From positions 5,500,360 to 5,564,359 of the forward strand of contig NZ_KI421511.1 of NCBI RefSeq assembly GCF_000473265.1: 64,000 bases of DNA, given 5' to 3'. The stretch's first letter is position 1, and each line of letters opens with the position of its first letter. Shown piece after piece: positions 27,650 to 35,926 of the stretch. This DNA is from Amycolatopsis thermoflava N1165. Its GTDB lineage: Bacteria; Actinomycetota; Actinomycetes; Mycobacteriales; Pseudonocardiaceae. The position numbers and the translations under genes were made by a program. The notes beneath the pieces were generated by a model. It was given only the letters and a program-made list of their open reading frames with translations. It was not told where the DNA came from and did not search any database.

Positions 27650-28024
27650 ATGGGCGGACGGCTGGACACGGGGAGGCTCTATGCGGCCCTCGACGCGGAG
27701 CGCGAGTCACGCGGCTTGTCGTGGCGGCAGCTTGCGGCCGAGGCCGGGGTGAGTGCGTCCCTGGTCAGCCGGATGGGCAACGGTCACCGGCCGGACCTGG
27801 ACGGGTTCATCGCGCTCGTCCAGTGGCTCGGGATGCCCGCCGAGACGTTCATGGTGTGGCCGGAGGGCCAGCCCGAGGGGCGCCGCCGGCCCTCGCTCGA
27901 AGCGCAGCTCGCGCCGCTGCTCCGGGCCGAGGAAGAACTCAGCGAGTCCGACCAGCAGCACCTGCTGGACGTGGTCGGCCTGACGATGCGACACATCCGC
28001 GCCAAGAACAAGGAGTCGAAATGA
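27650..28024 (+). CDS. XRE family helix-turn-helix regulator
   Basis: A 124-aa protein with an N-terminal HTH (LSWRQLAAEAGVSASLVSRMGNGHRPDLDGFIALVQWLGM, residues 22-61) and an acidic helical tail. ATG at 27650 is preceded by GGAGG at 8 bp spacing; GTG at 27641 would be too close. It overlaps the ImmA peptidase gene by 4 nt. In such pairs the peptidase cleaves or relieves the repressor under stress, as in ICEBs1 ImmR/ImmA; applied here this is inference. The twin palindromes upstream suggest autoregulation. Confidence 0.87.
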   Translation: MGGRLDTGRLYAALDAERESRGLSWRQLAAEAGVSASLVSRMGNGHRPDLDGFIALVQWLGMPAETFMVWPEGQPEGRRRPSLEAQLAPLLRAEEELSESDQQHLLDVVGLTMRHIRAKNKESK

Positions 28025-28611
28025 CCCTCCGCCGGGGTTTCAAGAAGGAGGCCAGGGAACTCGCCCTCGAGGTGCGGGCCGAGCTGGGCACCGACGTCTT
28101 CGCCCCGCTCGACCCGTGGGCGCTGGCCGAGCTGTACGGGATCGAGGTGTTCGACCTGCGCAGCCCGTTCCTGCCCGCGGAGTCGGTGCGGCACCTGACG
28201 GAAGAACGCCCGCACGTGTTCTCCGCCGCGCTGGTCCCGCTCCACCCGAGCGGCGCCGTGATCATCGAGAACCACGTGCACCCCATGCGGCGTCGGCGGT
28301 CCACGATCGCGCACGAGATGGCGCACGTGCTCCTGGAACACCCGTTCGGCCCGACGCTGACCGACGAGAACGGCTGCCGCTCGGCTGCCGCGGGCATCGA
28401 GGAGGAGGCGGCCGAACTGTCCGGCGAGCTCCTCGTCCCCACCGACGCCGCGCGGGTCGCCGCGTTCAAGGGCTGGTCGGATCACTCGGTGGCCAACCAT
28501 TTCCGGGTCAGCGTCGCGATGGCCACGTGGCGCATGAACATGAGCGGCGCGCGCCGGATCGCCGCACGAACGCGGTTCAAGGCCGAAGCGCGGTACGCCA
28601 CACCTGCCTGA
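28021..28611 (+). CDS. ImmA/IrrE family metallopeptidase
   Basis: A 196-aa zinc peptidase. The motif HEMAH (residues 98-102) gives two zinc His ligands and the catalytic Glu; EEEAAELSGELLVP near residue 128 carries the third ligand. The C-terminal part (WSDHSVANHFRVSVAMATWRM) is the usual helical cap. Its start overlaps the stop of the XRE gene (ATGA), which marks an ImmR/ImmA-type pair. No phage or plasmid genes adjoin it, so it may be a chromosomal stress switch or a relic of a mobile element. Confidence 0.9.
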   Translation: MTLRRGFKKEARELALEVRAELGTDVFAPLDPWALAELYGIEVFDLRSPFLPAESVRHLTEERPHVFSAALVPLHPSGAVIIENHVHPMRRRRSTIAHEMAHVLLEHPFGPTLTDENGCRSAAAGIEEEAAELSGELLVPTDAARVAAFKGWSDHSVANHFRVSVAMATWRMNMSGARRIAARTRFKAEARYATPA

Positions 28612-28615
28612 GTGG

Positions 28616-28724
28616 TTGTCCACAAAGCGATCCACAGGTGGACGAATCTGTGGACAACTCGACTGTCCATTGCGGACTGATTGGAGGCGGCTAACACACG
28701 ACGCGACGAAACGGGTTAACCACA
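28616..28724. promoter_or_regulatory. Cluster of DnaA-box-like sequences
   Basis: In the 152-bp gap after the ImmA gene are TTGTCCACA at 28616-28624, CGATCCACA at 28628-28636, TTGTCCACA on the other strand at 28649-28657 and TTAACCACA at 28716-28724. TTGTCCACA is the preferred DnaA box of Streptomyces. It is too small for oriC and has no dnaA or dnaN neighbour; it may titrate DnaA or tie a promoter to it. Confidence 0.55.
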
Positions 28725-28763
28725 GGGGAGAACTCGTGGATCCTGGCGCCCGAACCGGTGTCG

Positions 28764-29264
28764 TCAAGCGGCCTGGTCGGTTTCCTCGCCGAACAGCTCG
28801 GCCACCGCGCGTGCCCGCAGGCGTTCGAGCCGCGTCGCCTGACTGCGCCCGTTCGCGATCAGCTCGTCGAGCCGGTCGGCGTCCAGGCGCGGGTCGACGG
28901 CGGCGCGGGCACGCAGGGTGCGCCAGGCCGCGACCTTGCCCTCGACGCCGAGCCCGAGCCCCTCCAGCTCTTCGACGCGGCTGAGCGGCGAACGGTTCAG
29001 CAGGCGGCCGTTGGCTTTGAGCCTGCCCGCCTTCTCCAGGAGCCACCCGGCCCAGTGGCCGGTGGGGCGGGAGGGTTCGCCGAGGGCGCGCATCATGTCG
29101 ACGAGGGCGTCGCGGTCCTCGGCCATCTCCTCGGCGAGGCGGTCGAGCTTGCCGTTGCCTGCCCAGTCGGCCTCGGCGCGCGCGAAACGCCTGGCCAGCT
29201 CGACCCCGGCGGTCACCACGGCCACGTGGTCGTTCAGGTAAATCCCGAGCAAGGTGCGACGCAT
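28764..29264 (-). CDS. Hypothetical helical protein, 166 aa
   Basis: An unrecognised, mostly helical protein. I start it at ATG 29264 because the sequence then opens MRRTLLGIYLNDHVAVVTAGVELARRFARAE; the frame upstream is low-complexity. The pattern of long amphipathic helices with acidic and Arg residues (KLDRLAEEMAEDRDALVDMMRALG, VDPRLDADRLDELIANGRSQATRLERLR) suggests a four-helix bundle. It converges on the DnaA-box cluster. No catalytic motif is visible. Confidence 0.6.
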   Translation of the reverse strand: MRRTLLGIYLNDHVAVVTAGVELARRFARAEADWAGNGKLDRLAEEMAEDRDALVDMMRALGEPSRPTGHWAGWLLEKAGRLKANGRLLNRSPLSRVEELEGLGLGVEGKVAAWRTLRARAAVDPRLDADRLDELIANGRSQATRLERLRARAVAELFGEETDQAA

Positions 29265-29636
29265 ACCGGCGAGTACCCCACGAACGAGGGGCTCAATCCA
29301 GGTCACCCCAGCCTCCCGACGCGCTGCGAGCGCTGCTTCCGCCGGCCCAGCACCCCGCCCCGCCACGCCACGACAAGCGGTGGCAAAGGCCGGCGCAAGG
29401 TCAGGCCCCTACGCCCGCCCGGCGATCAGACCAACGCCGGCACCCCAGCAAACGACCCACCAGCGGCTCTCACCACTCCCGCAGAGCCGCCCGAGGGCGG
29501 CAGCGTTGCCGTGTAACAAGCAACCCACCGGGCACCACAACCTTCCGCATGCAGCCGCTCAGCAGCATCGCCGCCCAGCGGCAGGGCCACCCAGCGGACA
29601 GAACAGCCCCCGCGGCTCGAAAACCGACCCCGCGGG
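29265..29636. other. Gene-free stretch
   Basis: No supported coding sequence, RNA gene or strong hairpin between the helical hypothetical protein and the CoA-transferase. The segment is rich in CCAC and CAGC runs and open frames in it look like composition effects. Bases near 29545 weakly resemble the end of the adjoining CoA-transferase gene, which may be chance. Confidence 0.5.
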
Positions 29637-30818
29637 TCAGACCACACCCTCCGCACGCAGCCGCTCCACCGCCGCCGCCTCGTGGCCGAGCTCCTGGAGG
29701 ATCGCGTCGGTGTGCGCGCCCACCTCCGGAACCGGCCCCATCCGCGGCTCGAACCCGCCCATGATCACCGGCGGGAGGAGCGCCTCCATCGTCCCGCCGG
29801 GGATCGGCACCGTGCGCCACCGGTCGCGCTCAGCGAGCACCGGGTGCGCCAGGAACTCGTGCACCGAGTTCACCCCGGCGTTCGCCACCCCGATGTCGTC
29901 CAGCAGGGCCATGATCTTGTCGCTGTCTAGCTCCCGGAACCGCGCCGCCACGATCTCGTTCAGCTCGTCCCGGTTGGCCACCCGCGCGGAGCCGGTCGCG
30001 AACCGCGGGTCGTCGACCAGCTCGGGCCGCTGCAGGAACCGCGAGCACAACGCGACCCACTCCGGCTCGTTCTGGATCGAGAACAGCACGTCCTTCCCGT
30101 CGGCCGCGGTGTAGGCGCCGTAGGGCGCGATCGTCGCGTGCTGGGTGCCCACCCGCGGCGGCTGCGTGCCGCCGTAGCGCGTGTAGTAGGCCGGTTGTCC
30201 CATCCACTCGGACAGCGCGTCGAACAACGACACCTCCACCGGCTCCGCCCGGCCGGTCGTGGCCCGCGTGAACAGGGCCGTCAGGATGCCCGAGTAGGCG
30301 TACATGCCGCCGGCGATGTCCGCGACCGACACCCCCACCCGCGCCGCGCCCTCCGGTGTCCCGGTCAGCGACACCAGGCCGGTCTGGCACTGGACGAGCA
30401 GGTCGTAGGCCTTCCGCTCCGCCCACGGCCCGTCGGTGCCGTACCCGCTGATCGTGCACGGGATCAGCGACGGGTACCGCTGCGCGAGCGTCGCCGGATC
30501 CAGCTCCAGGCGGGCCGCCGCACCGGGCGCGAGGTTCTGCACGAACACGTCCGCGCCGGCGAGCAGCTTCGCCAGCACCTCCCGGCCGCGGGGGTCCTTG
30601 AGGTTGAGGGTCAGCGACTCCTTGGAGCGGTTGAGCCAGACGAAGTAGCTGGACTGGCCGTGCACGGTCGTGTCGTAGCGCCGCGCGAAGTCACCGCCAC
30701 CGGGGCGCTCCACCTTGATCACCCGGGCGCCGAGATCGGCGAGCTGGCGCGTCGCGAACGGCGCCGCGACGGCCTGCTCCAGGCTGACGACAGTGATCCC
30801 GGCGAGCGGCAGGTTCAC
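29637..30818 (-). CDS. CaiB/BaiF family CoA-transferase
   Basis: A 393-aa class III CoA-transferase, started at GTG 30818 so that it opens NLPLAGITVVSLEQAVAAPFATRQLADLGARVIKVERPGGGDFAR. The active-site Asp is in ERKAYDLLVQCQTGLVSLTG near residue 166, and NRSKESLTLNLKDPRGRE is conserved. The start overlaps the stop of the ABM-domain gene by 4 nt. Sequence likeness is to the formyl-/succinyl-CoA transferase group, for example L-malyl or citramalyl CoA lyases' partners, but the acid substrate is unknown. Confidence 0.9.
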   Translation of the reverse strand: MNLPLAGITVVSLEQAVAAPFATRQLADLGARVIKVERPGGGDFARRYDTTVHGQSSYFVWLNRSKESLTLNLKDPRGREVLAKLLAGADVFVQNLAPGAAARLELDPATLAQRYPSLIPCTISGYGTDGPWAERKAYDLLVQCQTGLVSLTGTPEGAARVGVSVADIAGGMYAYSGILTALFTRATTGRAEPVEVSLFDALSEWMGQPAYYTRYGGTQPPRVGTQHATIAPYGAYTAADGKDVLFSIQNEPEWVALCSRFLQRPELVDDPRFATGSARVANRDELNEIVAARFRELDSDKIMALLDDIGVANAGVNSVHEFLAHPVLAERDRWRTVPIPGGTMEALLPPVIMGGFEPRMGPVPEVGAHTDAILQELGHEAAAVERLRAEGVV

Positions 30819-31144
30819 AGCGCGCCCAGCTTGCCGTCCCCGTCCGGGAGCGGGGTCAGCAGCTGCACGTCCAACGGCTTCGCGAGCAGCCCGTCGAGCG
30901 CTGCGTTCAGTTCGGCGAGCGCCGCGCCCTTGCCGTGGGCGCCGAGCGCGGGGCCGGAGGCCCACTTCTCCACCATCACGAACGTCGTCGGCGACTTCGC
31001 GTCGCGGTGCAGTGCGTAGCGTTCACAACCCGGCTCGGGGTGCACCGCCCGCACCGCGGTCCGCAGCGCCTCCTCGACCTGGGCCTCCTTGCCTTCCGCG
31101 GCCTCGATGGTCGCGATCACGACGACAGCGTCCGTCTGGTTCAT
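30815..31144 (-). CDS. ABM-domain putative quinol monooxygenase
   Basis: A 109-aa single-domain ABM protein: VVVIATIEAAEGKEAQVEEALRTAVRAVHPEPGCERYALHRDAKSPTTFVMVEKWASGPALGAHGKG is the complete family pattern, including the H near residue 84. Coupled to the downstream CoA-transferase by a 4-nt overlap, so it belongs to the same catabolic unit. It is distinct in sequence from the ABM protein at 9243. Substrate not known. Confidence 0.85.
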   Translation of the reverse strand: MNQTDAVVVIATIEAAEGKEAQVEEALRTAVRAVHPEPGCERYALHRDAKSPTTFVMVEKWASGPALGAHGKGAALAELNAALDGLLAKPLDVQLLTPLPDGDGKLGAL

Positions 31145-31181
31145 GCCGCCATACCACCGGATGCGGGCCGCGACCGCAAGG

Positions 31182-31874
31182 TCACGGACGCCATTCGGGC
31201 TCGATCACGAGCTCGGTCGGATGCGTGTTCCGCGGCGCGTCCAGCACGGATCGCACCGCGTCCGCGACCGACGACGGATCGAGGTACCGCTCGGGCTCGT
31301 ACGGCCCGCCCTCCATCCGGCGGACGGTCTGCTGCATCGGCGTCGCGACCCGTCCCGGGTAGATGCTCGTGACGCGCACCCCGTTCCGGAGCTCCTCGCG
31401 GCGCAGCGCCTCGGCGAACACGCGCAACGCCGTCTTGCTGGCGGCGTAGGCGGACCGGTTGGCGGGCGAGCCGAGGACGGCCGTCGAGTTCACCAGGATC
31501 ACCCGGCCCCGCGCGGCTCGCAGCGCGGGCAGCAGCAGCCGGGTCATCCCGATGACGCCGAACAGGTTCACGGCGAACAGCTCATGCCACACGGCGGGAT
31601 CGGTTTCCGCGACCGAACCCAGTTGGAAAACACCCGCACAATGCACGAGCACGTCGACCGACGACAATTCCGGGAAATTATCGTAAATGTCCGGATCGGC
31701 CGCCAGATCTACCGTCCAGCAATGCGCGTCCGGCAACGTCCCGGCCAATTCCTTCAACCCGGTCTCGTCCCGTCCGGCGAGCCAGATCGTGTACCGGTCG
31801 CCCAGCGCAGCAGCGACTTCCGCACCGATCCCGCCGGTAGCGCCGACCACGACAGCAGTTCCACGCGTGTTCAT
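31182..31874 (-). CDS. Short-chain dehydrogenase/reductase (SDR)
   Basis: A 230-aa classical SDR. The cofactor site VVGATGGIGAEVA lies at residues 9-21, the structural motif HCAGV near residue 83 and the catalytic YAASK near residue 143 with Ser 10-14 residues earlier in ILVNSTAVLGS. R32 in the AGRDE segment favours NADP. It probably heads the operon with the ABM and CoA-transferase genes 37 bp downstream. Confidence 0.9.
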   Translation of the reverse strand: MNTRGTAVVVGATGGIGAEVAAALGDRYTIWLAGRDETGLKELAGTLPDAHCWTVDLAADPDIYDNFPELSSVDVLVHCAGVFQLGSVAETDPAVWHELFAVNLFGVIGMTRLLLPALRAARGRVILVNSTAVLGSPANRSAYAASKTALRVFAEALRREELRNGVRVTSIYPGRVATPMQQTVRRMEGGPYEPERYLDPSSVADAVRSVLDAPRNTHPTELVIEPEWRP

Positions 31875-31908
31875 CGATCGCCACGATAGGCGGCACATCG
31901 CACAAAAG

Positions 31909-31941
31909 AACAGGGTCCGTCGACCCTGGACGGACCCTGTT
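31909..31941 (-). terminator. Rho-independent terminator of rpmJ
   Basis: Perfect 13-bp arms at 31909-31921 and 31929-31941 with a 7-base loop. Read on the minus strand it follows the L36 stop by 10 bp and is followed by CTTTTGTG, a weak U-tract. Confidence 0.8.
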
Positions 31942-31951
31942 TCCGGACAAT

Positions 31952-32074
31952 TCAGCCCTGACGGGCGTTCACCCGGGGGTTGTTCTTGTTGATCACGAAC
32001 GAGCGCCCCCGGCGCCGGACCACGATCGAGCCCGGCTGGCGCTTGAGCGACCTGAGCGAATTCCTGCTCTTCAT
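31952..32074 (-). CDS. rpmJ: 50S ribosomal protein bL36, zinc-free paralogue
   Basis: A 40-aa L36 protein: [20 protein letters not shown], then [20 protein letters not shown]. It lacks the four zinc ligands (Cys/His) of the standard L36, which marks the C-minus form that replaces the zinc form when zinc is short. It is monocistronic, ended by the hairpin at 31909-31941. Zur control is expected by analogy but no Zur box was identified by eye. The main L36 gene would be elsewhere, in the ribosomal operon. Confidence 0.92.
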   Translation of the reverse strand: MKSRNSLRSLKRQPGSIVVRRRGRSFVINKNNPRVNARQG

Positions 32075-32098
32075 ACCCGCTCCTTCCTCGCACATTCG

Positions 32099-33589
32099 TC
32101 AACGATCCGAGGGCTCGCGGCATTCCACGGGGTGCAGCGGGGTGCCGGCCACCGCGCAGTGGACCTTCACCGGGCTGACCGGCGTCGGCTTCGGGCGGCC
32201 GGGCACGAGCGCGAACGCGATCAACGCGCCCGCGACGAGCATTCCGGCGCACACCAGCATCGCCGTCCGGTAGGCGGGCGCGAGCGCCGCGGGATCGGTC
32301 AGGCTGCCCGCGCCGATACCCGCGACCAGCGGCAGCACCGCGACCGCGAGCAGCCCGGCGGTGCGGGCGATCGCGTTGTTCGCGCCGCTGGCGACCCCCG
32401 CGTACCGGTCGTCGAGCGCGCCGAGCGCGGTCGCGGTCAGCGGCGCGACCGTCAGCGACAGGCCGAGCCCGAGCACCACGACCGCGGGCAGCACCTCCGT
32501 CAGGTACGACGGGCTCGCCGAGATCCGGGACAGCAGCACGAGCGCCACCGCGCACACGATCGGCCCGACGGTCATCGGCAGGCGCGGCCCCGTCCGCTGC
32601 CCCAGCGCCCCGGCGCGCGCCGACAGCACGAGCATCAGCGCGGTCACCGGCAGCATCGCCGACCCCGCCGCGACCGGCGAGTACCCGCCGACGACCTGCA
32701 GGTTCAGCACGACCAGGAAGAACACGCCGCCCAGCGCGGCGTACACCGCGAAGGTCACCAGGTTCGCCGCGGTGAACGCCCGCGACGCGAACACGCCGAG
32801 CGGCAGCATCGGGTGCCGCGACCGTCGCTCGGTCAGCACGAACGCCGCGATCCCGGCGACTCCCACGCCCAGCGCCGCCAGCACGGTCGGCGAGCCGGCG
32901 CCGAGCGACGGCCACGCCGTGAAGCCGTAGCTCAGCCCAGCCAGCCCGAGAGCGCCCATCGCCGCGCCGGTGAAGTCCAGCTGCCGTGCGGCCTCCGGGT
33001 TGCGGGTCTCCGGGACGTGCCGGAGCGCGACCAGCGCGACGACCGCCGCGAGCGGCACGTTGATCAGGAACACCAGGCGCCAGCTCGCCACCTCGACCAG
33101 CCAGCCGCCGAGGAACGGTCCGAGCGCACCGGCGATCCCGCCGAGCCCGGACCACGCGCCGATCGCCTTCGCGCGGTCGTCGGGGTGGAACGACGCCTCC
33201 AGGATCGCCAGCGACCCTGGCGTGAGCAGGGCGCCGCCGACCCCCTGCAGCACCCGGGCGGCGACCAGCGTCCAGATGTCCGGCGCGAGCCCGCAGAGCA
33301 GCGACGCGATCGCGAACCACGAGACGCCGAGCACGAAGATCCGCCGCCGCCCGAATCGGTCGCCGAGGGAGCCGCCGAGCAGGATCAGGGCGGCGAGGCT
33401 GAGCGTGTAGCCGTTGATCGTCCACTGGAGACCAGCCGTGCTCGCCTCGAGGTCGCTGCCGATCTTGGGCAGCGCGATGTTCACGACCGTGGCGTCGAGG
33501 AACGTGATACCGGACCCGAGGACGGTGGCGAACAGGACCCAGCGCCCGGCGGCCTGGCCGTACCGGAGCGAGGTTTCCGCCGTAGTCAC
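32099..33589 (-). CDS. MFS drug exporter, DHA2 family (14-segment)
   Basis: A 496-aa exporter of the EmrB/QacA type: ATVLGSGITFLDATVVNIALPKIGSDLEASTAGLQWTINGYTLSLAALILLGGSLGDRFGRRRIFVLG holds the DHA2 motifs D1 and A, and GPFLGGWLVEVASWRLVFLINVP holds motif C. About 14 hydrophobic segments are present. ATG at 33589 overlaps the stop of the TetR-type gene by 4 nt, so regulator and exporter are made together. Substrate unknown. Confidence 0.9.
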   Translation of the reverse strand: MTTAETSLRYGQAAGRWVLFATVLGSGITFLDATVVNIALPKIGSDLEASTAGLQWTINGYTLSLAALILLGGSLGDRFGRRRIFVLGVSWFAIASLLCGLAPDIWTLVAARVLQGVGGALLTPGSLAILEASFHPDDRAKAIGAWSGLGGIAGALGPFLGGWLVEVASWRLVFLINVPLAAVVALVALRHVPETRNPEAARQLDFTGAAMGALGLAGLSYGFTAWPSLGAGSPTVLAALGVGVAGIAAFVLTERRSRHPMLPLGVFASRAFTAANLVTFAVYAALGGVFFLVVLNLQVVGGYSPVAAGSAMLPVTALMLVLSARAGALGQRTGPRLPMTVGPIVCAVALVLLSRISASPSYLTEVLPAVVVLGLGLSLTVAPLTATALGALDDRYAGVASGANNAIARTAGLLAVAVLPLVAGIGAGSLTDPAALAPAYRTAMLVCAGMLVAGALIAFALVPGRPKPTPVSPVKVHCAVAGTPLHPVECREPSDR

Positions 33590-34665
33590 GAGGACCGATC
33601 GTGGTTGGCCGCGGCGGCGGGCGCAAGTCTCCCCGCTGACACCGCGTGGCAGGCGCCGAACCCGTCGGCGCGCGCGACGATCCGGCCGCCGGCCACACGC
33701 ACCGCCACCTCGGTCGCGTCGCTGACCGCCGCCACGCCGGCCGCCGCGGCCAGCTCACCTCGTTCGTCGCACACGACCCGCAGGCCGGGCCACGCGGCCT
33801 CTGGGAACGCCTGCCGGAGGCACGCGGCGACCTCGGTGATCACCAGGCGTGCGAGCGGCCCCAGCTCGGCCGGTTCCCCGGTGACCGCCACGAGCGTGAC
33901 GTCCGCCCCCGCCCGGACGGCTTCCTCGACGACGGCGAGCCGGTGCAGGCCGAGTATCGCGACGACGCCGTCGGACGGGAGCCGGACCGGCTCGCCGCGC
34001 ACCAGGTCGACGGCCTCGCCGGGCGCCCACGGCTCGTCGGCCGGCCGCGGCTGCGGGGACACCTGCGGCGGCGCCCACCAGTCGTTGAACGGCAGTTCGG
34101 CGAGCTGTTCGCACGTGCTGATCACGTCGAACGGCTCGACGAACCCGGGCGCCGCGACGGTGAGCTGCCGCGCACCGTGCAGCGACGTCAGCACCGCGCG
34201 CGCCCGGCGCACGTACCGCGCGGGCGGCGCGCCCGTTGGGGACTCCGGCGGGTCGAGCCGTTCCACCGCCAGCGCGAGCAACAGCGCGCCGAGTTCCATG
34301 AGCTGCGCGTACGGCAGCCGCACCCGCTCGTCGGCCATCACCTCGGACGGCAGGTCGCGGGCCAGGCCGGCGTCCCGCACGATCCAGTCGCGGGCGAACG
34401 AGCCGACCGTGGACCGGGCGTCGGCGCCCGGCCTGCTGTGCGGGGACGGCTCCGCTCGGGCCGCGAGGTCGGCCAGGACCGCGAAGTACAGGGCCCGCTT
34501 GCCGGGGAAGTTCGAGTAGACCGCGCCGCGCGTGAGCTCCGCCCGCTCGGCGATGACGTCCACCTTGGCGTCCCGGAACCCCCGCTCTGCGAACTCCTCG
34601 CGGGCCGCGACCAGCACTTTCGCGCGGTTGCGCTCCTGCGTCTCCGCCCTGGTCAGCCGCGCCAC
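33586..34665 (-). CDS. TetR-type regulator with a long C-terminal domain
   Basis: A 359-aa protein, nearly twice the usual TetR length. Residues 1-60 are the TetR HTH (AKVDVIAERAELTRGAVYSNFPGKRALYFAVL); the helical domain runs to about residue 190; the last 170 residues are a second domain of unknown type with LGLHRLAVVEEAVRAGADVTLVAVTG and LARLVITEVAACLRQAFPEAAW. GTG at 34665 has GGAGG 5 bp upstream. It is coupled to the MFS exporter, and the P450 gene is divergent, so it may control both. Confidence 0.82.
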   Translation of the reverse strand: MARLTRAETQERNRAKVLVAAREEFAERGFRDAKVDVIAERAELTRGAVYSNFPGKRALYFAVLADLAARAEPSPHSRPGADARSTVGSFARDWIVRDAGLARDLPSEVMADERVRLPYAQLMELGALLLALAVERLDPPESPTGAPPARYVRRARAVLTSLHGARQLTVAAPGFVEPFDVISTCEQLAELPFNDWWAPPQVSPQPRPADEPWAPGEAVDLVRGEPVRLPSDGVVAILGLHRLAVVEEAVRAGADVTLVAVTGEPAELGPLARLVITEVAACLRQAFPEAAWPGLRVVCDERGELAAAAGVAAVSDATEVAVRVAGGRIVARADGFGACHAVSAGRLAPAAAANHDRSS

Positions 34666-34723
34666 GAAGCCTCCTCGTTGCCATCCGGACGAAGACCAAG
34701 ATATCTTGCCCATTCAAATGATA

Positions 34724-34748
34724 TGAACATCTGGACTGAACATCTGGA
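34724..34748. promoter_or_regulatory. 12-bp direct repeat in the TetR/P450 divergent promoter
   Basis: TGAACATCTGGA occurs at 34724-34735 and 34737-34748, a 13-bp period. Nearby are a perfect AAGATATCTT palindrome and a TTCA-N7-TGAA inverted repeat. These are candidate binding sites for the divergent TetR-type protein. Confidence 0.45.
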
Positions 34749-34754
34749 GTGCGA

Positions 34755-35894
34755 GTGATCCCCGAGATCTCCCTGACCGACCCCGAAGTGCTGACCGATC
34801 CGTTCACCGCCTACGGCCGGGCGCGGGAGCAGTCGCCGCTCGCCCGCGTCGGCGCGCCCGGCTTCGGCCCGGTGTGGGCCGCGACCCGACACGAGACCGC
34901 GCGAGCGGTCCTGTCCGACCCGCGCTTCGAGCTGACCGCGAACAGCTACCAGCGCCCGGACGTGCCCGAACACTGCCGCGCGTACATGCGCACGATGTCC
35001 GAAGTGGAGGGTGCGGAGCACGCCCGGCTGCGGCGCCTGGTCTCCCCCGCGTTCTCCGCGCGCCGCGCGCTGGACTTCCGGCCACGCGTCGATCCGCTCG
35101 TCGGACGGCTGCTCGACGACCTGCCCGCGGAGGCCGACCTGCTGCGGGACTTCGCCCGTCCGCTGCCGATGGACGTGATCTGCGAACTGGTCGGCATTCC
35201 CGGCGAGGACCGCCCGCGCTGGCGCGAGTACGGCATGGCGGTGGCCGGCGGCCACGGCCCGGCGTTCGCGGCGGCGATCCGCGGCGTCATGGCCGGCGCG
35301 CAGGCCGCCATCGCCCGCCGCCGGGAGGAGCCCGGTGACGACGTGCTCGCCGACCTGATCCGGGCCGAGGACCGGCTCAGTGACACCGAGATGGTCACGC
35401 TCGTGTGGCACCTGGTGCTGGCGGGGCAGACCCCGGCGAACCTCATCGCGAACGCGGTGGCCGCACTGCTGGAACACCCGGACCAGCTCGCCGCGCTGCG
35501 CGCCGACCCGGGACTCATGCCGCGCGCGGTGGACGAGCTGATCCGCTGGTGCGGGCCGACGTTGATGACGATTCCGCGCTACGCGCGCGAGGCCGTGGAA
35601 CTGGAGGGCGTGCTGATCCGCGAGGGCGAGGCGATCGTCGCGGCGGTCGCGGCGGCCAACCGGGATCCACGCGCCTTCGAGGATCCGGACCGCTTCGACG
35701 TGACCCGGCCCGGCGGTGGGCACCTCGGCTTCGGGCACGGCCCGCACTTCTGCCTCGGCGCCGCGCTGGCCCGGGTGCAGACGGAGGTCGCGCTGACCGC
35801 GCTGCTGGCCCGGGAGTTCGAACCGGTCAAGGTCGAGCGCATGCCGGATCCGGGGACCTGGCGGCTGTCGAGCCTCGTCGTCCGGTTTGGTTGA
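34755..35894 (+). CDS. Cytochrome P450
   Basis: A 379-aa soluble bacterial P450. The heme loop FGHGPHFCLGAALAR places the thiolate ligand at C333, and the K-helix ExxR is ELIR at 261-264. The I-helix oxygen-activation segment reads AGQTPAN at 223-229 in place of the usual AGxET, so the conserved acidic residue is absent. GTG at 34755 has better spacing from CTGGAG than GTG 34749. A ferredoxin partner is not encoded nearby. Confidence 0.92.
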   Translation: MIPEISLTDPEVLTDPFTAYGRAREQSPLARVGAPGFGPVWAATRHETARAVLSDPRFELTANSYQRPDVPEHCRAYMRTMSEVEGAEHARLRRLVSPAFSARRALDFRPRVDPLVGRLLDDLPAEADLLRDFARPLPMDVICELVGIPGEDRPRWREYGMAVAGGHGPAFAAAIRGVMAGAQAAIARRREEPGDDVLADLIRAEDRLSDTEMVTLVWHLVLAGQTPANLIANAVAALLEHPDQLAALRADPGLMPRAVDELIRWCGPTLMTIPRYAREAVELEGVLIREGEAIVAAVAAANRDPRAFEDPDRFDVTRPGGGHLGFGHGPHFCLGAALARVQTEVALTALLAREFEPVKVERMPDPGTWRLSSLVVRFG

Positions 35895-35926
35895 CGTGTC
35901 ATCCTCCGCTGGTTAGCTTGGGAGTC

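Noticed and set aside
28616-28724. Chromosomal origin of replication
   Set aside because: Only four DnaA-box-like sites and no dnaA, dnaN or gyrase neighbours; far too small for an actinomycete oriC.
29426-29656. Minus-strand frame with weak likeness to the CoA-transferase C-terminus
   Set aside because: The resemblance is a few residues and the segment shows no other coding sign; left as gene-free.
31182-33758. An open frame joining the SDR and MFS regions into one 858-aa protein
   Set aside because: The SDR starts at ATG 31874; the upstream extension is shadow sequence crossing the L36 gene and terminator.
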